Part shown: positions 49,656 to 62,640 of the stretch, in pieces | Layout: each line of letters begins with the position of its first letter | Numbering within the stretch: position 1 is the first letter of the stretch | Origin: Sequoia sempervirens | Lineage: Eukaryota; Streptophyta; Pinopsida; Cupressales; Cupressaceae | Length of the DNA stretch: 64,000 nt | Assembly: GCA_007258455.2 (NCBI GenBank) | Contig: VDFB02047230.1 | Coordinates: 158,976,635 to 159,040,634, forward strand | Direction of reading: 5' to 3' | Notes under the pieces: generated by a model | Seen by the model: the letters and a program-made list of their open reading frames with translations, nothing else | The model's database searches: none | What the model was told of the DNA's origin: nothing | Program-made: the position numbers and the translations under genes

Positions 49656-50458
49656 GTTTGTATTCTTGCCCAAGATTGGTTTCTACTTGTTCATACCCAA
49701 ATTTCAACTTCTTTCAATATATTTTTTCCATATTTATATTTACTTTCAATATATCAAATTGTCAGTTTTGGAGGTATTGTTGTAATTTAATTAATTTGTG
49801 CATTTGCTGCCATCTCATTCTTCAAGATTGCATGTCAAAAAGCTAGAAGAACATTAGTTTGTGGTTGTTGAAATCCCACAGTAGAGGGTTCATTTTAGTT
49901 TCTGAGCAGAATTCAAGCTATAATGTTGCTTGATTGTTGCAAAATAGGAACTTAGGCAATGTATTGTTGGGTTGACTGGTAAGAAATAGTCCTTATGGTG
50001 CAAAGAGAAGTTGCATTAGTGTTTACAGATAAATAATATTGGTCTTTGGGACTATTGAATAGATCGTGATGGAAGTGCATGAGAAAATGTCTGTTTTGCA
50101 CAAGATGAAATGGAACAAGTAGATATTCAGATTTCCGTGATTAATTTCAGTCTCAATTACAAAAATGGATAAAAGTAAAACACATTGTTTCCAGACTATC
50201 ATTCAAAATAGTGTTTTACAGTATATACCTTGTAAAGCAAGTCCTGTTGGTTGCAAAGTTATTGGGAAGATTAAAGGCTTTTTGCCAACAAACTTGATAT
50301 TAGAATTCAATCCCATGAAATTGCCTATGGCTTGTTCAATGAAATCTTTTATAGGCTTGGCATTGGGTGCTTGGTACAATAGCAGCTTAATGAAATGCTC
50401 TAGGCAGGTTTTTTTGATTGCTCTCATCTTACAAGGCTGATATATTCTTTAAAATGAG

Positions 50459-51390
50459 GAAGAATTAACTCATGAGTATTTTTGTAATTTCTATTTTTAA
50501 TAATGTTTATGAAGCTCGAGCATCCTGTTAACTTTTGTGGTTACTAATTATTTTTTTCCCTTCATGATGGTTGCTGTTTTTGAAAAAGATTTTGCTCCAT
50601 AAGTCAATAGATGACAATCTTAGTAATTTAACAGGCAGCACAGCACATATGAAGGAAGATTTGTGCACATATGGGACAACTCAATGCTTTGTAGAAGATA
50701 TGTTGATGTCCTGAACTGAGAAAACTCTCTGTAACTCTTAATGAAAATTGTGGCCTCGTTTTCCCCTGAAATTTGTAGGCATATCCATAAAGGAAGAGTT
50801 GCTAAAACACGGGCACAACTCTACAGTCCTCACAAGATATGAATCCTGATAGAGACAATTTTGAAGCCTAGTCTAATTTCTGACATGTTATACTATTCTC
50901 ATAACTTTGGCCATGCTAAAATAATATTCCTTCAATCTACAACAAGAATCTGCTCATGAGTATTTGTGCAATGTCTATTTTGTCAAAATTTCATAAATCT
51001 CCAGTATGCTATTAACTTTTGTCAATTTTGCTCCTCAAGTTAATAGACAACATTCTTGGTAGTTTGATGGGGAGCATAGCACAAATGACGTAGGAGTTGC
51101 CTAAGGGCTTGACAACTCAATGCTCCTTAGAAGATATGATCGTTCCCAGAAAACCCTCTGTAATTCTTAATGAAAATCAGTGCCACTTTTTTCTCCATAG
51201 CTCGATAGGCATTAGCTATGGAAGAGCAGTAGCTAAAAGATGGGTATCCGTATAATTGTATGCTCCTCAATGACTTACAACCTATGAAGCCTGCTAGAGA
51301 CTCTTATGAAACTTAAACTAATTTCTGAAGTGGTCTACTTTTCTTGTGATCAATCTGACAATGCTAGAGAAAATCCTTTCAGGCTACAAT
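50459..51390. repeat. Tandem duplication of the 3' end of copy B (about 0.47-kb unit x2)
   Basis: Segment 50459-50945 (CTCATGAGTATTT..., GACAACTCAATGCT, TTAATGAAAAT, AATTTCTGA...) recurs in the same order at 50946-51390, more diverged. It includes the terminal exon-like segment, the second copy of which is broken. Copy A has only one unit. Confidence 0.85.
50590..50701 (+). pseudogene. Terminal exon-like segment of copy B, frameshifted
   Basis: Matches the segment of copy A that encodes DDNLSSLIGSTAHMRKIYANI (minus, to 4020). In copy B one base is inserted just after the HM residues (about 50653), so the frame runs into a different 20-residue end that stops at 50713. Copy A is intact at this point. 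Whether it is a true exon is uncertain, because no acceptor is obvious. Confidence 0.4.
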
Positions 51391-51584
51391 AAGTACGAGT
51401 GCCAAGTGCACTTCTTGTGATGTAAATAGCCCTTAGGTTGTACTTATATAGTGAATGGTTATTTGTGAGAGATACCCCACCTTGGCATTATATTACGGTC
51501 ATATTTAACCCATCATTTAGGTAAAGTGCAAGAAGCTAAACACCTTGGTTTATATGGTCGTATATGCAATGAATCCTAAATAAG

Positions 51585-52200
51585 TCTATGGAAAGACTTG
51601 AGAGGGTCATTTCTATGGATGACAAGGAGGCGAAGAAAGGCTCCATGAAGGCCCTTAAGAAAATGTACAATGTGGAGGATGCTATAACAATTAGAGAATA
51701 GTGGTCCAGATTGCCTTCCCTGGAAGGCTGCAATACTTTCCCTGGGATAGACAAACTCGCTAGAGCATAGAAGAACCCTAGAAACTGGTGCAATTGTATG
51801 GAGGTGCAACATTCCTATGATCAATTTCTATTTGCCTCATTTGTATGTTACTAGTTTCCATATTGCCAAAAGGAATTGCTCCACATATAAATTCATCCAC
51901 TTTATTAAGAGGGACTGGCTTACCTCTAGGACAATGGAGAAGCTAGTTGTTGGGTATAGTGTCTTGCATCTCATTGATTGGAAGACAACTTAGTACAAGG
52001 AGAGTCTAGTAGCCTGATGTGATGTAGGGCACAAAGATTTGAGGAAGGTTGATGAGCACTAGAATGTGTATTCAAGATTGGTTGCATTCATACTGCAGGA
52101 GTCATACAAATCTATTTGTACCACTGATGGGGAGATTTTTGGGGGATATGCATCTCATGATGACTCCAACTTTTGAGCTTGCTGCTCAATGTATCTAAGC
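51585..52200 (+). pseudogene. Probable hAT-family transposase relic
   Basis: Plus-strand translation across one frameshift (near 51770-51800) gives a DDKEAKKGSMKALKKMYNVE segment, a WSRLPSLEGCNTFPGIDKLA segment, then AKRNCSTYKFIHFIKRDWLTSRTMEKLV-like sequence. The 'ERNWSTF..IH..KRNRL....KLV' layout is that of the hAT dimerisation end; the cysteine/Arg-Asn-x-Ser core and Lys-Arg-Asp-x-Leu run are kept. Several TAG stops remove any function. The assignment is from motif layout and is tentative. Confidence 0.45.
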
Positions 52201-53920
52201 TTTTCCATTTTGACATTTTATGATTGAACAGTGTACCTTAAGATTTGTAGTTGAGAATTTGACATTCTAATTGACATTCTAATTGGCATTCAAATATTGA
52301 TACAATGCTACAAAACAATGAATTATCATATCACAACACTAGTTTAATTTCAAAAGTAAAATGTCATGGATGGTCGTTAGTATTTGAATTCAATTGTCAG
52401 GCTTTTATAATGTTGTTTGTTATTGGATATTCTTTAATTTCAGCTGGAATTGTTATAATATGTTCTTTTTTTTGATAATTTTCAAATGTTTATATATTTT
52501 ATTCACTGATACCTAGCCACCCCTAAAATCTGACAATTATTTTGCTGTCACAGAAACCTCTCTCCATCTTCCTGTCCTGGAAAATGTGATGATTTTTTTT
52601 TTCTGTCCTAGAAAACTCTGTGTCTCCGTCCTGGGAAATCTGAGAAACATATCTATGTATGCATATATACATATGATATAAACATTTGCATGTGTGTATG
52701 TGCATGCATGTGGGTGTGAGTGTGTGCCTGTGCCCGTGGCTGTGTGTGTGTACTTCTTTAGTTTGAAATAGTTGCTACCATAGACATGTTGATAATATGT
52801 GTGTCAAATGGGCCCCAGCAATTTTATTCAGGCTAGTATGAAAATGGTCTGTTTATTTATTTTAGTTTGCAGTTTGTATCTGGTCTTCACATGGTTATTA
52901 TCCAGGCAAACTCTTTGGGTCTCCTACTACCAGAATGTAGTTGATTTGTTCAATTAACAGGATGGGGTCCTGAATGGATCATAAATTCACATTTACAAAA
53001 CAGAATGTTTTGAATTGGGTGACACACACACACACCCCACAACTCCACATCAGTGCACATGCTCATCCTGACACCCTGGGGCCCACAAAAGTTTTGAAAA
53101 CAGATTATACTGATGTATTTGGCATGCGCCCAAACTATGCAGGCATATGCTGCGCCTGCAAAATCCACCAGATGCAGCAGGTAAAACACATGAATTCAGC
53201 ACCATCACAGATGCCCCCATAAAAGACAGAAATCAAACTTTGTGTGTATGGAAAAGAAGGTTAAATGCTTCATATTCTGTTATTCTGTGAGAATTGGTAT
53301 TTGGAGACTCTTTGTGTGTCAATTGCTCATTTACTTCTATAAATGTATCCTGTTGGGATCATGTATTTGCCTAATTACATTTTATGCAATTACTTTTCAA
53401 ATTTCAGCATTTAAGGCATCACAACTCTTAACTTCAATTCCATTCGTTAAGCATAATTCTTAAGGGATAGCAATCTAATTTTCAGTTATATCAGAATTTT
53501 AGCATGCTAAGATGGCATTTTGGGATGAGGAATTGGAGATCTAGCCTAAATTCCTAATTATGGATCACTGCAAGTGGTTTGCTTATCATCATTTTCTTTC
53601 ATAACGTAACACTAGAATAAGATAAATTAACATTAGCAAAAGCCTCAGTAATTTAAATTAAAAGTAATGAATCTTTTAATGAATTTACTAATCACTTGCT
53701 TCAATTGCCTATTTGGGTGTCCGACACATGTCTAAGAATAGGTCTAACTGGTTCTTCATCCATTTGACTCAACTCAAAAGGTCCATTCCCCCAGGTAATT
53801 GTGTGAATGGATAGAGGGCTACATTCTGGAAGCTATTGCATTTTAGACGGTTATATTCCCTGATCTGCATCATCTGTAGGCGTCTGTTGTAGTGAATTAA
53901 GGCCTTCCTAAAATTAAAAA
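52201..53920. other. Intergenic DNA, no gene recognised
   Basis: Contains a degenerate TG-rich microsatellite at 52685-52755 and a short CA run near 53022. A region of more even composition at 52970-53220 translates without motifs. Nothing else supportable. Confidence 0.6.
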
Positions 53921-55572
53921 CTAAGTTACCGGTATGGGTACCAATACGGCAGCACGGCAATTTTTCTTTCCTTGGGTACAAGTATGGGAATATATATACA
54001 TGTCCGAAATTAGAAATTATAAGAACAGTGATGCTTATAATTGCCAATGAATAGAATACAACATAAATTTGACATAGTAACTTATAACAGTTCAATTCAT
54101 GATCACTTCACAAGTACAGTAATTGATTCTCCTTAAAAATATAGTAGAGAAATAAATTATCAAAGAAGCCTGCATACCTTACTAGTTTCTTGTTCAATAT
54201 CGATCATGACTCAATGAAAAGTAGAATATTGCACTCAATGCAACATAAGCAACAAATAAAATAGCCAATGTAAGTGGTACAAAAGTTAATGTTGTCTGTG
54301 TAGTAGAGATCTTTGGTCAACATAGTCAATATAGGTAAGCTCTTTGGTCAACACTATTAGATAACCACATTTAAGAAGAGTCAATCGAACAAGGGTCAAT
54401 GCAGGTGTAGAGGGTCAATGTTGAAGATCTGGTGTGCTAATTCACAAATGATGAGAAATTTATAGTTAGGCCCAAACATTGTCTTTTTCCCCCTCCTACG
54501 ATAGTGTTGGTCAAATGAGAGAGCAAATCATGGAATGGTGCATTCATGAGGATCAATCAATGCTACCTACACATGTTTAATTGGAAGCAATAGCCCTAAA
54601 TTTTTTTAAACAACGGTTATAAGTTCCCCGTTTGCCAAGACAATATCAAATTTGTATTGGAATTCATTAAAAAAAATATCATATTTAGTAATTGATGGTG
54701 TCATACTCCTTTCATAGACCAATTTTGAAATTGCTGTTGTTTTTCTCTTCTTAAGCTGTGGGGCTCTTGTTGCGTATGCCTAGGGTACTACTTGAGTGCT
54801 TGGGTTCTTTGTGGGTCCTTCAAAGAAGGGCCCGCAGAGAACCTAGATGCCTGGGCCGTACCTTGGCCGTACCCAGGGATGAACCTGAACCGTACTAGAA
54901 CCTAAATCATACCCACACGCGTACTCGAGTCAAATATGAAGGACCCAATAACTTAGACTAAAAAATATCTACTTGATTTCCTTTTAGCCTGCAATACTAG
55001 TAAGCCAATAGGATACTATTGAAGAGAAGTTGTGAGAATGATATTTCTAAGAATCCCTTGGGAGTAACTCTAGGTTGTTAGGTTTGGCAGTTTTGGCCAC
55101 TGTACCAGTGTGGGTATGTGACAGGTACAAGTACGGTTCTAGTCCCTTCACAAGTACATGCAGGGTTGGACATTATTAAATATAATTTCTTTATTGTTTG
55201 AAATTTAAATTTAATATTATTTTATTTTTTATAAATTTTTTTAAAATATTAGCATTTAATAAATCAAAATTTAATGTTTTAAAATATTTAATTTAAAATT
55301 TAAATTATTAATATATAAAATTTAAGAAATTCAAATATTTAATTAAAATTTAAACTTATTAATATTTTAAATTTATTATAATATTATTTTAGTATTAATT
55401 ATTTTAATTATATATAAAAATTTACAAATTATGAGTATCACTGTTCTTATGATTTATAATTGAGAACACACACAAATATTTTTATATATATATTCTCGTA
55501 CCCATACCCAAGGGAAAAAATTGCCATACCGTCATTCTTGTACCCGCAGTCGAACCAAAACCGACAACTTAG
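53921..55572. mobile_element. Long-TIR DNA transposon, class unassigned
   Basis: The first 150 bp (CTAAGTTACCGGTATGGGTA..., GGCAATTTTTCTTTCCTTGGG, AATATATATA, AAGAACAGTGAT) reappear in inverted order at the right end (AACTTAG at 55566-55572 reversed). The TIRs have diverged substantially. The interior has GGTAC/GTACC-rich sequence (54780-54930, 55090-55160) and an AT-rich block (55180-55430) but no coding region. A target duplication is not evident (left flank AATTAAAAA, right flank GAATAACTA). Long TIRs would suit a Mutator-like element; that is a guess. Confidence 0.65.
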
Positions 55573-56020
55573 GAATAACTACATAGCTATCAACTATTTG
55601 GAAATTCTATGTGTTTTCCTAAACTGCTTGATCCCTAGTTGATTCATTGTTTTCAAGATCATACATTAATAGCAACATCTAATTCTACAAGGAGTCCTAA
55701 AATGAACTGACAACCAACTTGTACATCTATGACATGACTCCCTGGATCACCATACTTGGGTACCTATGGTTTGCTTAACATTATGTGGAATAACCTACCT
55801 ACCACTTGTATGGTATTGGGGTTTTTCCTTTCCTAGCCTTTCTTACCATAAAACTAATTAAAATGTTTTACATAGATTGGTGTCTCTATAATAGCTTTTA
55901 ACAAATGAATATTAACAAACAAAATCTTTAGAACACAAGAAATTAAAAGTAGGTTCAAATAATGTGGTTTGAGGTAGATTTAGTCTTTGGGGGAAGGGAA
56001 GTTGGGATAATAGTATAATA
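55573..56020. other. Intergenic DNA
   Basis: No gene or clear repeat recognised. Confidence 0.6.
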
Positions 56021-58655
56021 TGTAATGTCCCCTATTTGGGATATTCCTAGATTTTGCACTAAAACCACCATTTCAATCAAAATAAGAAATGCAATACATT
56101 TAAGATTATAAATTTACCAATTGAAATGCCATTTATAAGATATAAGTCCTAGTTTAGGTCCTACAACAATGTTAGTTTCCAACATAATCCATGAGGACAA
56201 CTATTATCCATAAGAGTTAGAAATCGATTGTGGTAACCATTTTAGGAATTTGATAGAATCCTTGTAAAACGTAGTCTCAAGGATAGTTATCCTTGTACTG
56301 CGAGAGCATGGAAGGTGGGCCGCCCTTCCATCCCTCAGTCCACCTTGGAGGTTGGTCGTCCTCCTTGATCAAACCCATGAGCACTAATAAGCCTCCCAAC
56401 CCTTGAGGCCTAACCCCCTATGGGTGGCGTGCTTGATAAGTTAATGGAGACTACCTCCCTTCCACCAACCCCAAGAGCACACATATGCCTCCCGGCCCAC
56501 AAGGCATAACACCCTATGGGTGGCATGTCATCCCCCACAAATTATCTTGACTGACCAATATAAGGAAATTGAATAAATTAATAAAAATAAATTTATTCCT
56601 ATGAATATAGTACAACCATATTTGAAGTACAAATTAATATTGGCCAACCATTCTTTGAGGTCTAAGGAATAAGCATATATAAGTATTTGTTAGTCGCCCA
56701 AGTTAAAGGGATATGTGAAGGAATAGATAGCGATTAGAGGACAGTAGCTAGCAGACACAAAAAAGTGCAGAGATTAAGATATGTACAGTAGTTAATAAAG
56801 GCAGCAATCCAGATTTAATCGCCCAAGTAAAAAATGCATATAGTAAATGCAGCGATGATGTTTGAAAGGAAAGCAACGATTATAATATTGCATTAAGATT
56901 AATAACAAAGCAGCGATTTTATTAAGGGGAGGACGACTAAGCATAATTAAGGGCAGCAATCACCCAACACTCAACAGCTAGTTAATAAATAGAAAGGTAA
57001 ACCATTTGGGCCAACTTCCTTGTTATGGCGCTCATTATAACAAATAAGAACCAAACATAGAATGCAGGCCGACCTCCAAGTAACAGGACGCCTCACAATG
57101 AAAGGTTAAAGATGTATATGCTGGCCGACTATAATTGGCTATGGGCAGCAATTCAAATTAAATAAAGCCGCAATGGTGAAAAGATTAATGAGCAACAATC
57201 AAGACAGCAGATATAATTAATGAGTGCAGCGATCAAGGTAACAAAGGGTCATGCCTTTCCAAGAAGTTATCTCCTTTCTAAGAGATGCATCATTTCACTT
57301 AGACAAAGTGATATATAAGGGAAATGAAATCATTTGCAAAGGACATCAAGGAAGGAGGAGGAAGAAGCATTTCTTAAGTATTAAAGCAGATTGAAGGAGC
57401 ATCAGGGAAAGGGAATGAAATATAGAAGGAGAATGAATATGAAATAGAATGAAATCAATAAAAAGCTGATAGAGGAGCAATCAGAAATGAATGATAATCT
57501 GCACTCAGAAATACGGCAGCCATTAAATATAATAAGGGAAGTAAGTTTAGTAGGGTTATATATATATATATATAATACAATTATGCAATAATGATGCTTG
57601 CAGCAATTATTAATCCTTAATCCTTATTAGTCATTATTCAATTGAAACTAATCTGTTTGTTTCTCTTTAAGCAAGATCTTCTGAATATTGAGAACAAATC
57701 GATTGGAGAAGAGATAAATTCAGACCAGCGATCATCTACAGAGATAAATCAATAAAAAAGAAATAGAGGTCTGCACCCTCTAAGTTGGAAATACTTAAAT
57801 AATTGGCATATGTGCAGCAGTCTGATTTCTTGAGTCATGGTATAAAATCTGATTTACAATAATGTAGTTGCAGTACAATTTAATATAAGTGATTGTGATT
57901 GTTTAATTAGATATTCGAGGTACTAATGATACATTGCTGTTATGACTGCTTCCTTATATCAGTAATTATTGGATTAATATTTGTTGTCATATGTCTTGAG
58001 TGCTTTAGCCATGATAGAGGAGACTGAGATTACAAGAGGGGTACAGTGATGGGGCACTCTCCTTGGTATTCCACCGCGAGATGGGGACTAGGTAGTCCCA
58101 AGATGGGGACCAGGTAGTCCCAAGGAGGCCAAGGAGGTACTGTGCTTTGGGCTTAGGAGAGATGGGCTTCCGGGGCACCCTTTGTAACCTCACCCCTCCA
58201 TCATGGTGAATCAGCACAAGAAGTCCAATCATAGAGAGAGGGCAATGGTTGGCAAGATGAGGGGATAACGGAAAGGGGACACCTCACTGGGTAGATCACC
58301 TCATATGGATGACATGGGCCACATGAGGCCAAGAGGGATGGTATATCCACTCTTGGGCCTAGCGTAGAGGATCTAAGACACCCCCATCAAAGTCACGTTC
58401 TCCCATGCTCCTCTATGGTTGAGACTTGAGCCTTCCAAGGATATTAAAGCGATTTATGATTGAATTAATGATTCTGTCCTAAATTTCCTTATGTTTAATT
58501 ATGACAATCTGCTAATTAGTATTATTGTGGTAAATGGTTTCTAATCTGTTTGTGGGGGCTTCAATCAGGTGAAAGGTATTCTTTAACCCATTTGTTTATT
58601 TGGAAATTGAGGAATTAGGGAAAATTTAGGGCATTCCCAATATGGGGACATTACA
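56021..58655. mobile_element. Large LTR (2,635 bp) with TGTAATGTCCCC/GGGGACATTACA ends
   Basis: Starts TGTAATGTCCCCTATTTGGGA and ends ATATGGGGACATTACA, giving 12-bp perfect inverted ends in TG...CA form. No gag-pol and no second LTR in the window, so it is a solo LTR or an LTR broken from its element; flanks (TAATA and TGGCA) are not a target duplication, favouring the latter. Inside are an 86-bp imperfect direct repeat (56388-56530, GAGCAC...CCTATGGGTGGC) and many GCAGCGAT/GCAGCAAT words (56740-57240). Confidence 0.7.
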
Positions 58656-60503
58656 TGGCATACTTGATGGCGGGTCTGTCGGGCCTTCATCTCTTGTGAA
58701 CTCGAAAGGTTGATTGGCCTTCGTGTTTTGCAAGCATTTCCACTTAATTCAGAATAGGTTATTATACGAATCTATTATCCATATTCATAATAAAGGAATA
58801 ATCATGATTACTTAAAAGGATCAATAATTGCTGCAAGCATCATTATTGCATGATCATATATATATAATATTTCTAATTAAATTTAAAACTTGCAATAATC
58901 TTCTTGCTAGAAATAATATTTATTCCAATAGGTTTCCTTATATTTCCAATTCTTATTTCTCTTTTTCCAATCTCCTGATTGATGCGTTGAATAGCCACAC
59001 CCTTAATAATCATTGCACCCCTTGCAAAGGATGCATCCCTTCCTTAATCGCTGCCTTTGTGTTTGACTTCTTTGATTGCTGCTTTTAATTTAATTAAGGT
59101 CTTCACTAGGGAATCGCTGCATTTAATTATTCCTTAAGTTACCTTTATTGATCCCTAGTCTCCCTTTGGCGGTGTTTATTTTAATTTTTGTGCAGGATTG
59201 GAGGGACAGGAGGGGGAGCGGGGGTGGATGAAGTGCTGTTCATTTTACTTCTTTCACTACATCCATTTTTAAGGTTTCTTCATTCTGTTGTATCCACCAT
59301 TTTGGGGCTAGAACTAGCAGGTGGTGAATATCTAGTTTTAGTCCTGAGGTTAACATTTGCACAATTGTATATAGGTGAAATCTAATTTGGTGTCATTTGT
59401 TGTTATTGTTGTACACCCTGCATATTGTTGATATGCAGGAGCAGGTAACTGAAGCATGGATTACTGGGTATGCGTATGGCTGATGGCTGTAGAAATGATT
59501 GAGCAATCTGTAGCTAAACATAGGGTTGTTGAACACTACCTTGCAGTTATGCTGTTTCACATACTTCATTTGCATAGCAGACAGGAATAAGCAAATTGAG
59601 GAGGTGGAGTTTAATGAGTTAAATTGCATACATCTTGGCTAAAATGTGAGATTATAGTTCAAGGATAAATACTTGAAAGAGGTCCCTACCTGTGGTTGGC
59701 TAAATTGCCAAGAACTTCACATACCTCTTGATTGCAAATAGTAAAATTGCTGCAACTTCTCCTAATCTACATTAGTTAGGTGCCTGAGTTATTTAAAAAA
59801 GAGAAGCAGTTCTTCATACCATTATTTCTATGAGAAATGTAGCAGCATCCACTCACCTCATTAACTGGACATTCTCTTGTAGGATTTATGTTTTTATAGG
59901 GCAGATAAAATATACACAGAATTCTAACATGTTGCATAACTCAATTCTACCAAAAGGGGAAGCGGTGGTTCTTTGATTAGATCCAACCGATGTTTCTGAC
60001 TTTCCTGGAGGGTGGGTGGGGAAATATTTTCACAGGATGGCTTTTCCCAGATTTTGGGGACATTAGAGAGATGGCTGGTGGATGGCGAATTATGCATACA
60101 CAAAATAGAAGAAAAATATTAAAAAGCATATTTTATATCCCTTAAATTGTATGATTGTACTGTTAAACGTTGTTAACCATTCTAAAGTGCTGAAATTCAA
60201 ATAACATTAATGTCTTTGGCAGTGAAAATTGAATGAATGATGAACATTGAAAATTCATTTCAAAGATGGACTGAAACATTGAAATACAATTGTGAAATTT
60301 TAGACATGAATATTTGATTGTTAAATGTCATCTAATCACTATCAGTGACCATAAAAATTGCCTACATGAATATTTGATTGTGTTCTTATCAATGATCATA
60401 AAAATTGTGAACATAAATATTTGATTCTTATATTTTTAATGATCATGTAAATAATTTTCTTAAAACAACCCCTTTTAACTTTTCTTTTTCAAACAACTTT
60501 TGA
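58656..60503. other. Intergenic DNA including an inverted piece of a related LTR
   Basis: 58806-59110 on the minus strand resembles parts of the LTR just left of it (GCAATAATGATGCTTGCAGC at 57573 and, inverted, around 58830-58850; GCAGCGATT words further on). 60307-60440 has a three-copy tandem of TGAATATTTGATTG / GATCATAAAAATTG-type words. No gene recognised. Confidence 0.65.
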
Positions 60504-61193
60504 TGTAGGGATGTTAGGATGTTTAAATAAGATTAGGGATGTGTCAAGCATTTTTTTATGGAACAGGGGTTGCTCTGGAAACCTATCCAAAGTTTTCTTT
60601 TAGTCTTCCTTGAAAAACTTCTAATTTTTGACACAACCTTGAATATCTTATTACAAACTGAAATAGAGGTGATTTGATATAGAGCTGGAGACTCCCAAAA
60701 ATAACAGATAAAAAGGCTAAAAAAAATTGGGCGATACATTGAATATCAAATCACATCACTTAAAAATAGTTTCCACAAAAACAAAAAAACTTCCAAAAAA
60801 TAACAACTGACTTTCACCTATAACAACTTACTAATAGTAATAAATAAAAAGCTAAACATAGACTATTAAAATGTCTTGAAAATTGTGCTTTAGATCTGCG
60901 ATTAAGATCTCCTAAATTTAATTTCCTAAACAAGGTTTTGGACTGCTAGAAAGTGATGCCTTAAACTAAAACATAATTTGCTATTTTTAAGTTGTGTCCA
61001 AAACATCTTTAGTGGCATAGGACTTCATCATCAACTGTCTGTTATCTGTCAGTAGTTGAGACAACTTTAGTAGCTACTATGACTTTAGCAGTAGCAGATG
61101 ACTTCGTTAGCATCACTTAACTTCGTCAGCATCATATCATCAACATCACTTCTCCAACAATGTCTTTATGATTTGACATCAGATTTCCCTACA
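60504..61193 (-). mobile_element. 3' LTR of a Ty1/copia element (690 bp)
   Basis: Ends are TGTAGGGA / TCCCTACA perfect inverted repeats. On the minus strand the LTR is preceded by a polypurine tract CAAGGGGAAGAA (61208-61194) and by the RNase H end of the copia coding relic. The other LTR is not in the window, so no target duplication can be tested. Confidence 0.85.
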
Positions 61194-61209
61194 TTCTTCC
61201 CCTTGATGT

Positions 61210-62640
61210 CAGATCCCTGTATCTGTAACTTTGTATTCAATTTGAATGTATTATCTTTCCTAGTCCTTTAATCATGATATCTACTAATTGTTTGTCTGAC
61301 TTGCAATACTAAATTTCACCTTTCTTCTGTTGTACCAACTTTCTTATGTGATGGTGGCTTCAATACTATGTGTTTTGTCTTTGCATGAAATATTTGATTT
61401 TTACTTAATTTCATCATTTCACCATTGTCACAAAATATCACTTTAGGATTTTTTTGTTCTTCTCCTGGATCTTCATGTCCTGTTTTTAACCAAACTGCTT
61501 GTGTACATGCTATTGTTAAAGCAACATACTTTGCTTTTATATTGAATAATGCAATTGTATTTTGCTTCTTTGAACTCTATGTTATCAAACCACTTCATAA
61601 TGCAAAACAATGTCCTGATGTAATCTTTCTATCATCTGATGATCCTGCTGAGTCTGCATTTGAATAACCAAACAACTTTGGATCTTTAGTTGAATAATAA
61701 TGGATTTGATGATCCTTTGTTCCTTCCACATACCTTAGTATCCTTTTTGCTGCTTGTAAATGTCTTTTTATAGGTTCACTTATATACCTTCAAACCAGTG
61801 ATGCTGCAAACATAATATCCAGCCTTGTAACTATCAAATGCATTAAGTTTCCAATAATCATTGATTCATCTTCTTTTATCAATTTTTCTCCATGTCCAGC
61901 TGGTGCATCAACTCTTTTACAATCTATCATATTACACTTCTTGAACATATCTTTCACACTCTTAGCTTGATACATAAAAATCTTACTCGTGAGTTTGGCA
62001 TAACTTTATGTCAAGAAAATGTTGCATCAGTCATAGCCTTAAAATGTTTGAAATGTTTCAAAAGGATCACTCATATTCTTCAAAAAATAAACAGATCTGT
62101 ATCTAGTAATATCATCAATGAATGTAATCATGTAGTGCTTCATACCTATGCTTGCCTTGGATATAGGATCACACAAATCTGAATGAATAACCTCCAATGG
62201 ATGATTTTCTCTTCACACACTTTCAGGAAACCTATACCCATGGTGTTTTTCAAGTGCACAACCCTTGCACACTTCCTTTCCTTTTTCTTGAAAGTTTGGT
62301 AATCCATGTGCCATATTTTTTTGATGCATGTACAATTTTTGAAAACTAAGGTTGTCCATACCTTTGGTGCCATAACCAACTTGCATCATAAATAGGAGCA
62401 TAACAAAAATTTGATTCACTTGCTTTGATTCTCAGTGGGAACATTTGGTTTTTTGTCATTTTTGTTGTAACATTCATCCTTCCTCCTTGTCTCTTATCAC
62501 AGATAGTGCAGATTTTATTCTCGAATTCAAATTTAAGTCTTTTTTCAACAAATTGCCCAACGCTCATTAGATTATGCCTTTGTTGTGGTGAGTGGCATAG
62601 TTTACATACTCGGAATTGGAGAGTACTCGACAAGCCCAAA
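61210..62640 (-). pseudogene. Ty1/copia pol relic with internal deletion
   Basis: Minus strand, in order: HNLMSVGQ (about 62580), the gag-pre-integrase WLWHQRYG (62365) and CKGCALEKHH (62265), start of the integrase core with HSDLC (62195) and TFIDDITR (62120) up to YFLKNMSDPFE, then at about 62020 a jump directly to the end of the reverse transcriptase (MYQAKSVKDMFKKCNMIDCK, 61975; RLDIMFAASLV, 61800), and RNase H (EY-containing tail and QLVDIM-type end, to 61230). The DDE Glu, most of the integrase and the RT catalytic core are missing. Stops and shifts abound downstream of 61790. Integrase would insert the cDNA; none can be made here. Confidence 0.8.

Larger units (their letters stand above)
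45437..50825 (+). other. Copy B of the duplicated gene (gene span)
   Basis: Inverted homologue of 7912-3905. Shared pieces in order: a short 5' segment (45437-45500), an intron, the small Cys-rich exon (46010-46104), a second intron, the main exon (48265-49655) and a terminal segment (about 50590-50701). The second intron differs from copy A in its middle (46710-47490 against 6250-6720), and about 1.1 kb around 49490-50590 is absent from copy A. Start and end of transcription are not determined. The best candidate for a living host gene in the window. Confidence 0.6.

Noticed and set aside
49656..49790. Extension of the copy B frame beyond 49655
   Set aside because: Hydrophobic tail follows a CAG|GTTTGT donor; composition changes abruptly to T-rich intron, so it is intron read-through.
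50165..50440. Two overlapping frames on opposite strands (91 and 74 codons)
   Set aside because: Lie in the intron of copy B absent from copy A; no recognisable motif on either strand and no homologue in the window.
53769..54095. 108-codon minus-strand frame
   Set aside because: Overlaps the left TIR of the transposon and has no motif.
61425..61667. 80-codon plus-strand frame
   Set aside because: Antisense to the copia RNase H relic.
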